NCBI GenBank assembly: GCA_003538615.1
Contig: DPRT01000126.1
Location: forward strand, 7,327-20,959
Reading direction: 5' to 3'
Length of the DNA: 13,633 bases
Source of the DNA: Holophagaceae bacterium
GTDB taxonomy: Bacteria > Acidobacteriota > Holophagae > Holophagales > Holophagaceae
Within the stretch, counting starts at the first letter, position 1. Each line of letters starts with the position of its first letter. This document shows positions 1 to 5,797 of this stretch, one piece after another. A program made the translations under genes and the position numbers. The notes under the pieces were generated by a model. The model made no database searches and was not told where the DNA came from. It saw nothing but the letters and a program-made list of their open reading frames with translations.

Positions 1-512
1 CGCAGCAGGAACTCCCACCAGCCGGGCGGCAGACGGTGCAGCCACGACGGAATCAGGACTTCCAGAAAGGGCGGCAGGTGGAGGGTGCCCGCGTCATCCA
101 CGGCCCCCAGGAGGGCGACCCAGCGGAGGCGCTGGGGGCGGTCCAGCAGCACGGACCCTGCCGCCATCCAGGGTTCCGCATCCCCCTCCAGCAGGGCTTC
201 CCAGGCCCAGGCCCGCAGCTCGTCTTCCTTGGCCCCCCGATGGGTGGCTGGAACCGCGGGGCTCCCGTGGCGGAGCCGGGCCACCCAGGCTGGCTCGGGC
301 CGGGGTCCGGAACCGGCGGGAAGGGCCGCCACGGTGGGCCCCTGGGGCCGCCGGGCCTCCTGAACCAGCTGCTGGGGCCAGCGCCCTTCCCGGCCGCCCA
401 GCAGCCAGGCCTGGGCGAGGGCCGGCAGGGCCCAGTGCGGATCGCCCCAGCGGCGGCCCCGGTCCAGGCCCCAGGGGGCCTTCCAGGAGCCGAGCCAGGC
501 GGCCCTCAGCAC
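1..512 (-). CDS. Hypothetical protein, C-terminus beyond the window edge
   Basis: An open frame of 170 codons on the minus strand has no stop before the left edge, so the gene is incomplete. I chose the GTG at 510-512, which overlaps the aroA stop by 7 bases, a typical translationally coupled arrangement. Codon third positions are almost all G or C, as in the neighbouring genes, which supports real coding. The visible protein is rich in Trp, Ala, Leu and Arg, has no signal peptide and no obvious membrane helix. It begins VLRAAWLGSWKAPWGL, and residues 147-169 read as an amphipathic, Trp-rich stretch (PPFLEVLIPSWLHRLPPGWW). I recognise no family. No strong Shine-Dalgarno site precedes the GTG, and the frame stays open into the aroA 3' end, so the exact start is uncertain. 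Position directly after aroA suggests co-transcription, but function cannot be inferred. Confidence 0.7.
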   Translation of the reverse strand, partial: MLRAAWLGSWKAPWGLDRGRRWGDPHWALPALAQAWLLGGREGRWPQQLVQEARRPQGPTVAALPAGSGPRPEPAWVARLRHGSPAVPATHRGAKEDELRAWAWEALLEGDAEPWMAAGSVLLDRPQRLRWVALLGAVDDAGTLHLPPFLEVLIPSWLHRLPPGWWEFLL

Positions 513-1777
513 CCCAGCATCCCGCGCCAGCCGGCCCAGAACTCCGGGAAGGTCTTGGCCACGCAGTGGGGATCGCGGAGGTCGCCACCATGGCGCAGCC
601 CCCCGACGGCGGCGGCGAAGGCCATGCGATGGTCGTTCCGGGGATCGAAGGCCCCGCGGGGACCTGGAGCGGGGCCCGGCTTCACGCGCAGGGTGTGATC
701 CCCGATGACGACGGCCTCGCCCCCAAGCCAGCGCACCAGCTCCGCCGAGGCCTCCAGGCGGTCGCATTCCTTCAGGGGCAGGGTGTGGAGGCCCCGGAGC
801 TCCGAGGGACCCGGGGCCAGGGCCGCCACGGCCGCCAGCACGGGGCCCAGGTCGGGACAGTCCGTGAGATCCGCTGCCAGTCCCTGCCGAAGGGGGCCCG
901 CCAGTTCGAGAGTCTGGGGCGCGACCCAGCGGGAGCGGCATCCCGAGGCTTCGAGGATGGCCACCAGGGCGCGGTCGCCCTGGGCATCCCCGGGATCCAG
1001 GGGGCCAAGCCGCAGGGTGCGGCCCGTGATGGCGGCGGCGGCGAGGAAGGCGGCGGCGCCGCTCCAGTCGCCGGGCAGTTCCAGGGTCTGCGACGCCAGG
1101 GCGCCGCCCGGGATGGTCCAGCGCCCGGGCTCCAGGCGCGCATCGCAGCCGAAGCGCTGGAGCCACTGGGTGGTGAGGGCCAGGTAGCTGGGGCTGGCGG
1201 CCTCGGTCCAGCGCAAGGTTCCGCCATGGGGCAGGCTGGCGGCGGCGAGGGCGAGGCCCGTGAGGAACTGGCTGCTGAGGTGGGCATCCACCTCCAGGTC
1301 GAGGCCCCCGGGCGGGGTGGCCACAGGCTCCAGCCTGGCGCCGGTGGCATCGGGTTCCCACCGCGCCCCGAGGGCCTCCAGGGGGGCCAGCAGGGGACCC
1401 AGGGGACGCTGGAAGAGCCGGGGATCGCCTTCAAGCCGGACGGGGCCCCGGGCCTTCAGCGCCAGCCAGGGCAGGAGGAAGCGCAGGGTGGTGCCGGAGG
1501 CGCCCAGCCAGAGGGGCGCGGAGGCCTGGGGGTGCCCCCCCCCCTCGATGATCCAGGCGCCGCCCGACTCGGTGACCCCCAGCCCCAGCCTCCCCAGGGC
1601 CAGCCGCATCCAGCGGGTATCCTCCGCCTCCAGTCCGCCCCGGAGGCGGCTTTGCCCCGGCGCCAGGGCCGCCAGCAGCAGGGCCCGGTTGGTGACGGAC
1701 TTGGACCCGGGCGTGCGCACCGGATGCAACGCCTCCCCGGGGGGGAGGAAGCTGTCTTGCGGAAGTGACAGGAGCAT
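506..1777 (-). CDS. aroA: 3-phosphoshikimate 1-carboxyvinyltransferase (EPSP synthase)
   Basis: EPSP synthase joins shikimate-3-phosphate and phosphoenolpyruvate in the sixth step of the shikimate pathway to aromatic amino acids; it is cytoplasmic. With the ATG at 1777 the protein has 423 residues, close to the usual length of about 427. Visible active-site landmarks are PGSKSVTNR (K26, S27, R31), GASGTTLR (R99), FQRP (R124), the S168-S169-Q170 triplet, CPD (D309), LKECDR (K336, E337, R340), NDHR (R384) and KTF (K408). All match expected catalytic or substrate-binding positions known from the E. coli enzyme. A TTG at 1816 would add 13 residues, but family alignment favours the ATG. Neither start has a clear Shine-Dalgarno site. 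It is the fourth gene of a minus-strand run and overlaps the next gene by 7 bases. Oddities are a run of ten G in the coding strand (residues 78-81) and Phe100 where E. coli has Pro101. Confidence 0.95.
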   Translation of the reverse strand: MLLSLPQDSFLPPGEALHPVRTPGSKSVTNRALLLAALAPGQSRLRGGLEAEDTRWMRLALGRLGLGVTESGGAWIIEGGGHPQASAPLWLGASGTTLRFLLPWLALKARGPVRLEGDPRLFQRPLGPLLAPLEALGARWEPDATGARLEPVATPPGGLDLEVDAHLSSQFLTGLALAAASLPHGGTLRWTEAASPSYLALTTQWLQRFGCDARLEPGRWTIPGGALASQTLELPGDWSGAAAFLAAAAITGRTLRLGPLDPGDAQGDRALVAILEASGCRSRWVAPQTLELAGPLRQGLAADLTDCPDLGPVLAAVAALAPGPSELRGLHTLPLKECDRLEASAELVRWLGGEAVVIGDHTLRVKPGPAPGPRGAFDPRNDHRMAFAAAVGGLRHGGDLRDPHCVAKTFPEFWAGWRGMLGC

Positions 1778-1828
1778 ATGGCAGGGTGCCGCGGCTGCCC
1801 GCCCGCCGCAAGCCAACTCGTGCCCGAG

Positions 1829-2218
1829 CTAGCCGATGTTCTCGTAGATGGGTCTGGAGATGCTCTTATTGGTTTCCACGACCCACTGGTAGGTGCCGTA
1901 GAAATCGATGGTGCGCTTGTACCGGAGGGTGATGGTGCAGGTGCCGGACTCGCCGCCGCCGGTCTTGACGACCCGGATGGCGTTCTTGTCCGCCAGGACC
2001 TCGGGGATGTCCAACTCCCGGGCCTTCACCTTGATTTCCCGCTCCACGGTTTCGATGGGCTTCCGGGCCGCGCCACTGGCGATGAAATCGCAGGCGTCCA
2101 CCAGTTCACTGTTGCTGTAGTAGACGGGCACGGCCTTGTAGCCGGCGGCGGCCAAGGCGCCGAACACCAGCAGGGAAACGATGCAGCCGATCTTGCCTTC
2201 ACCGCGCTGGTGCCTCAT
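1829..2218 (-). CDS. Small membrane-anchored protein, DUF4845-like
   Basis: This 129-residue protein has a short basic N-terminus, one hydrophobic helix (about residues 10-27, GCIVSLLVFGALAAAGYKAV) and a soluble domain of about 100 residues expected outside the cytoplasm. The topology and the pattern after the helix (PVYY, then a helical stretch, a 'ELDIPEVLADKN' segment and alternating beta strands TCTITLRYKR and YQWVVETNK) resemble DUF4845 proteins, which are single-pass proteins of unknown function. That assignment is by eye. The ATG at 2218 has a clear GGAGG (2224-2228) five bases upstream. It follows the PEGA/PDZ gene by 13 bp and precedes aroA by about 51 bp, so it is probably in the same transcript. 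Residues C43 and C94 could form a disulphide if the domain is periplasmic, which is inference only. Confidence 0.8.
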   Translation of the reverse strand: MRHQRGEGKIGCIVSLLVFGALAAAGYKAVPVYYSNSELVDACDFIASGAARKPIETVEREIKVKARELDIPEVLADKNAIRVVKTGGGESGTCTITLRYKRTIDFYGTYQWVVETNKSISRPIYENIG

Positions 2219-2231
2219 GGGTGCCTCCGCA

Positions 2232-4265
2232 TCACTTCAGGTCTTCAAGGGCCTGCCGGGCGAGGGGGGCGACAAGGGGGCCGTCGGGGCCGAGCAGGGT
2301 TGCCTGAGGATACTTCATGGCCTGCCGGAATGCCTGCGCAGCTTCGGCCTGATAGGTGCTTCCCAGGCGGAGGAAGCAGAGGCCCATGTGGTAGTCCAGG
2401 GTGCCCTGGCTCACGCCGCTGACGCGGCTGAGGCGGGCATCCCGCAGCAGGTCGATGGCCTTGTCGTACTTGCGGAAGTGCATGAGCGCGAGGCCCAGGT
2501 TCAGCCGGGCGAGGCTCGCCTCGTCGCCCTTGGCGCCGGCGTACTGGAGGCGCAGGTGGGCCAGCACGCTGGGGTAGCAGAGATCCGCAGCGCTCAGGGG
2601 GATCTCCAGGCCCTCGGACTGGATGGGAAGGACCACGGGGACACCGCCTTGACTGAGGGCCACGCTGCCTTGGGCCCCCGCCATCACCAGGCGCAGGTCG
2701 CGGACGGAGGGCAGGGGCTTGCCGTTGGCCTGGGTGATGGCCTTCCCCACCTGGATCCCGGCCTTCTGGGCCGCTTCGGAGGCTGCCAGCACCCAGGGTC
2801 CGGGTTCGCCCGGGACGTCCAGGAGGGACAGCCCCAGGCCGGGCTCCTGGGTGGGGGGCACGGTGTTGAGGCGGGCCGCGAGGGGCCCGAGGGGGTCCTG
2901 CTCCAGGGGTTTGACCAGCAGCCGATCTTCTTCGCCATCGAGGGTGGCCACCATCAGTTCGATCCGGTGGATGACCTTGTCCGGCACAGGGGTGGCGAGC
3001 AGGATGAGCTCCGCCTCCCGGGAGGCCTTCACCCGGGCGAGGGCCTGCTTGGGAGTCTCCCCCGGCCGGGGCGGCAGGTAGGCCACCTGCTGGAGCTGGG
3101 CGCCCAGGGCATCCAGCAGGGACAGGAACCGGGCCCGGCCCGTGAAGTCGGTCTCGCCTTCCAGGCCCAGGCAGGCGAGCCGGGGCTTGGGGCGGGCCTC
3201 CACGGCCAGGGCCTTGCCATCCTCCACGGTGATGCGCTGGGAGAAACCGCCGCCCGGGAACCGCACCAGCAGGTCATAGGGGCCGGAGCAGACCGGCAGC
3301 TGGGACACCGGAAGGGGGCCCTGGCTTTGGCCGGAGAGGAAGAGCTCGCCGCCGGCCCAGGCGGAGGTGACGGACAGGGTGCCCTTGGAGGGTTCCAGGC
3401 GGAGGGGCTCCAGGGTGTGATCGGCCCAGGGGGTGGCGAGGGATTCGTCGAGCTGCAGGACCTTGGCCCGGAAACAGGGGGCCCTCAGTTCGAGGAGGTG
3501 CTTGCCCGGGGCGAGATCCGCGATGACGAAGGCCTCCGAAAGGTCCTCGGGGCGGAGGCCCAGAGGCACTGCCAAGTCCAGGGCCTCCGGGCCCGCCTGG
3601 CCCCTGGTGTGGCCCAGGCTCCGCCCATCCAGGAGCACCTCGGCGCCGCTGGGCTGGACATGGAGGGTGACGGCAGAGGAGGTGCGGGCCAGGGTGAAGT
3701 CGGCCGCCTTCGCCTCCCGGGGGGCGATCTCGAGGCTCAGCTCGGCGGGGGCGAAGCCCGGCCGGCTGTAGCGCAGCGTCCGGGCGCCGAAGGGGAGGAA
3801 CTTCCGGGGGAGCGCGGCGCTGGGCCGGCCATCCACGGTCAGGATGCCGCCTTCCGGCGCGTAGCTGAGCTTCACCGGTGCGTACTTCTCCGCCTTCAGC
3901 CGGTCGAAGAGGGCCACCAGTCGCTGGGAGGTCAGGGCGCGATCCACTTCGAAATCCGGGTTCAGGTCGATGAGGGCCTGGAGGTGGCCCTGGACTTTGG
4001 GTTTGCCCTGGGCATGCCGGTCGTCGAGCACAGCCAGCCAGTTGTAGCTTTCCGAAAGCACCTGGATCCAGGCGGCCTCCAGCGAGGCGGCCTGGGGGGC
4101 CAGGGTCTGGACCACCTTCTCGAAGCGGGCCGCGGCACCTTCGCGGTCCCCCTGGGTGGCCCAGAGGGCCTTGCCCTGGAGGAAGGTGTCCTTGAGGACG
4201 GGGTCCTGGGCTCCGAGGCTGAGGCAGAACAGGAGGGCGAAGGGGAGGAGTCGGCAGAGGCGCAT
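2232..4265 (-). CDS. Exported PEGA/PDZ/TPR multidomain protein
   Basis: A 677-residue protein with an N-terminal signal peptide (MRLCRLLPFALLFCLSLGAQ), probably cleaved near residue 20 and placing it in the periplasm or envelope. Residues 25-125 form a helical region ending in 'NPDFEVDRALTSQRLVALFD', a pattern that often precedes PEGA domains. Residues about 130-195, 196-290 and perhaps 290-356 are beta-rich PEGA-like modules (for example VQPSGAEVLLDGRSLG and LAPGKHLLELRAP). Residues about 475-548 look like a PDZ domain (GLGLSLLDV, then AAQKAGIQVGKAITQANGKPL). Residues 580-675 contain two TPR-like helix pairs (LNLGLALMHFRKYDKAIDLL; YHMGLCFLRLG). No protease or kinase motif is visible, so a scaffold or ligand-binding role is inferred. 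Its ATG lies one base after the stop of the TPR/propeller gene, with no good Shine-Dalgarno of its own, so the two are probably translationally coupled. Confidence 0.88.
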   Translation of the reverse strand: MRLCRLLPFALLFCLSLGAQDPVLKDTFLQGKALWATQGDREGAAARFEKVVQTLAPQAASLEAAWIQVLSESYNWLAVLDDRHAQGKPKVQGHLQALIDLNPDFEVDRALTSQRLVALFDRLKAEKYAPVKLSYAPEGGILTVDGRPSAALPRKFLPFGARTLRYSRPGFAPAELSLEIAPREAKAADFTLARTSSAVTLHVQPSGAEVLLDGRSLGHTRGQAGPEALDLAVPLGLRPEDLSEAFVIADLAPGKHLLELRAPCFRAKVLQLDESLATPWADHTLEPLRLEPSKGTLSVTSAWAGGELFLSGQSQGPLPVSQLPVCSGPYDLLVRFPGGGFSQRITVEDGKALAVEARPKPRLACLGLEGETDFTGRARFLSLLDALGAQLQQVAYLPPRPGETPKQALARVKASREAELILLATPVPDKVIHRIELMVATLDGEEDRLLVKPLEQDPLGPLAARLNTVPPTQEPGLGLSLLDVPGEPGPWVLAASEAAQKAGIQVGKAITQANGKPLPSVRDLRLVMAGAQGSVALSQGGVPVVLPIQSEGLEIPLSAADLCYPSVLAHLRLQYAGAKGDEASLARLNLGLALMHFRKYDKAIDLLRDARLSRVSGVSQGTLDYHMGLCFLRLGSTYQAEAAQAFRQAMKYPQATLLGPDGPLVAPLARQALEDLK

Positions 4266-4266
4266 G

Positions 4267-5754
4267 TCAGTTCAACCGGATCAGGAGGTCGTTGCGGCGG
4301 TCGCAGAGGACGAGGCCGCCGGAGCGGTCCAGGGCGAGGGAGGTGATGCGGCCGTTGATGCCCAGGCTCTTGAAGGTGGCCTGGCGCAGCACCGCGCCAT
4401 CGGGACCGAGGACCATCACGCCTTCGCCGAAGTCCCCGCCGTCCACCAGGACCGCCACCTGCCCCGCCCCGTCCGAGGCCAGGGCGATCACGTAGCGGAA
4501 AGATGCCGGCAGATCCTTGCCATAGGGAACCACCGTGCGCGGTTGGCCGTCGGCATCCAGGAAGAGCAGCTTGCGGTCTGCGTCCGCTGCGATGATCACG
4601 CCGCCGGAGGGCAGGGAGGCCAGGGCGTTGGCCGTGGGCGAGGCCACGGTGCGGGAGGCGCCGTCGGAGCTGAAGACGGTCAGGGCGGGCGTCTTGGCGT
4701 CCGCCACCCAGAGGGCGCCCCAGCGATCGAGGGCCGCGCCGGTGATGGCGCCGAGGCCGCCCAGCGGCACGAGCGCCGGATCCTGCCCACGGAGGAGGCC
4801 GGCCTTGGATAGGAGCCAGAGGTCGCCGGTGGGGGGCACCACCAGGGCCTTGACCCCCGTGGCGGCGGGTCCCACGGGAACCAGGTCGCCATGGTGGAGG
4901 CGGAAGGCGCGGTCGAGGTCGTTCTGATAGAGGAGCAGGTCGCCCTCGGAGGCGAGGGCCAACAGGGTGGGCGTCTTGAGCCATTTGGTGCGGCCCGAAG
5001 GCCAGGCGCCTTCATTGTTGAAGGGGGGTTTCTGCAGGCGGTGCTTCACGCGCACGGCGATGCGCCAAGCCGCGTCCAGGGCCTCCGGACTCTTGGGGGC
5101 CCGGTCCCGGAGCTGCTGGAGCATCCGCAGGCAGCCGGGCAGATCGCCCAGGAGGTCCATGGTTTCAGCGGCTTCCAGCATGGCGCGGGGCGCCTCGGCG
5201 GCATCGGGGCGCGCCCGGAAGACCTCGACAAACTGCCGGAGGGCCCGGCCCCATTGGCCCTGATCGCGCCAGGCCCGGCCCAGCCGGAGCCGGGCCCCGG
5301 GCACCGCCGGAGAGTCGGGGAAGAGGTCGAGCACACGGTTGAACTCGGCCATGGCGTCCTTGAGGTCCGCGGGCCGCCGGGCCTGGCGCGCCAGGAGGAT
5401 GCCCCGCAGCAGCAGCCCGTCGGCGGCTTCGGGGGCCCGGATGTACTCGGCCTTCATCCGGTCCAGGTAGGGCATGGCCGCCTCGGGCTTGCGTTCCACC
5501 TCCACCTGGTGGCGGGCCAGCTCCAGCAGGGCGCGCGGCGCGAATTCGCTCCCGGGGACGGACTGGAGCAGCTGGCCCCAGGTATCCAGGGCCTCCTTGT
5601 AGGACTTGGCCGCGTAGGCCCGTTCTCCGCTCCGGTACAGGCGCTCCGCCAGTTCGCCATCCTGGACCGGAGCCTGGACAGCGCCCTGGACCAGGGCCGG
5701 CGCGAGGCAGAACAGGACGGCCGGGGTGCGGAACCAGGGAGGTGCGAACGACAT
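4267..5754 (-). CDS. Exported TPR and beta-propeller (NHL-like) protein
   Basis: With the ATG at 5754 the protein has 495 residues. The first 24-27 residues form a signal peptide (hydrophobic core PAVLFCLAPALVQGA). Residues about 33-225 are tetratricopeptide-like helix pairs, such as ERLYRSGERAYAAKSYKEAL, FNRVLDLFPDSPAVPGARL and RDQGQWGRALRQFVEVF, similar to the TPR part of envelope assembly proteins. Residues about 260-495 are repeating beta strands with NHL/SMP-30-like phrases (PTGDLWLLS, DRWGALWVADAK, PSGGVIIAADADRKLLFL, DRSGGLVLCDRRNDLLIRL), consistent with a beta-propeller. I prefer this start over an in-frame ATG at 5781 because GAGG (5760-5763) lies five bases upstream and because the TATGCT element at 5777-5782 would put the upstream ATG inside the promoter. 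It heads a run of closely spaced minus-strand genes. Function is unknown; protein-protein scaffolding in the envelope is inferred. Confidence 0.88.
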   Translation of the reverse strand: MSFAPPWFRTPAVLFCLAPALVQGAVQAPVQDGELAERLYRSGERAYAAKSYKEALDTWGQLLQSVPGSEFAPRALLELARHQVEVERKPEAAMPYLDRMKAEYIRAPEAADGLLLRGILLARQARRPADLKDAMAEFNRVLDLFPDSPAVPGARLRLGRAWRDQGQWGRALRQFVEVFRARPDAAEAPRAMLEAAETMDLLGDLPGCLRMLQQLRDRAPKSPEALDAAWRIAVRVKHRLQKPPFNNEGAWPSGRTKWLKTPTLLALASEGDLLLYQNDLDRAFRLHHGDLVPVGPAATGVKALVVPPTGDLWLLSKAGLLRGQDPALVPLGGLGAITGAALDRWGALWVADAKTPALTVFSSDGASRTVASPTANALASLPSGGVIIAADADRKLLFLDADGQPRTVVPYGKDLPASFRYVIALASDGAGQVAVLVDGGDFGEGVMVLGPDGAVLRQATFKSLGINGRITSLALDRSGGLVLCDRRNDLLIRLN

Positions 5755-5759
5755 GGAAG

Positions 5760-5763
5760 CCTC
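5760..5763 (-). promoter_or_regulatory. Ribosome binding site deciding the start of the TPR/propeller gene
   Basis: The minus-strand sequence GAGG lies five bases before the ATG at 5754. The alternative ATG at 5781 has no comparable site, which is why the shorter protein is annotated. Confidence 0.55.
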
Positions 5764-5776
5764 GGGGCAGAAAAAA

Positions 5777-5782
5777 AGCATA
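5777..5782 (-). promoter_or_regulatory. Putative -10 element (TATGCT) in the 43-bp gap
   Basis: On the minus strand GCGGCTATGCT is followed by a T-rich stretch, then the GAGG site and the ATG at 5754. A start about seven bases downstream of the hexamer would give a leader of roughly 15 nt. No convincing -35 box is seen at 16-18 bp upstream. It would allow the TPR/propeller to aroA run to be transcribed separately from the HEAT gene. Confidence 0.35.
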
Positions 5783-5797
5783 GCCGCTGGTCCGGGG

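Noticed and set aside
94..591. A 165-codon minus-strand frame with an ATG start in the aroA end and the left-edge region
   Set aside because: Product is Pro/Gly/Ala low complexity. The frame starting at GTG 512 has the balanced composition and GC-rich third positions of a real gene.
1778..1816. TTG start at 1816 for aroA
   Set aside because: The added 13 residues are Ala/Gly/Cys rich and not expected in the family; the ATG at 1777 fits the usual N-terminal length.
2181..4346. A 721-codon open frame on the plus strand opposite the PEGA/PDZ gene
   Set aside because: Its composition (Gly, Gln, Glu, Leu rich, no domain) is what the complement of a GC-rich gene yields. The minus-strand frame has a signal peptide and recognisable PEGA, PDZ and TPR modules.
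5771..5777. A-run as a rho-independent terminator of the HEAT gene
   Set aside because: On the minus strand it is a T7 run, but no stable GC stem directly precedes it.
5755..5781. Upstream ATG at 5781 for the TPR/propeller gene
   Set aside because: It lies inside the promoter-like TATGCT and lacks a ribosome binding site, whereas ATG 5754 has GAGG at five bases.
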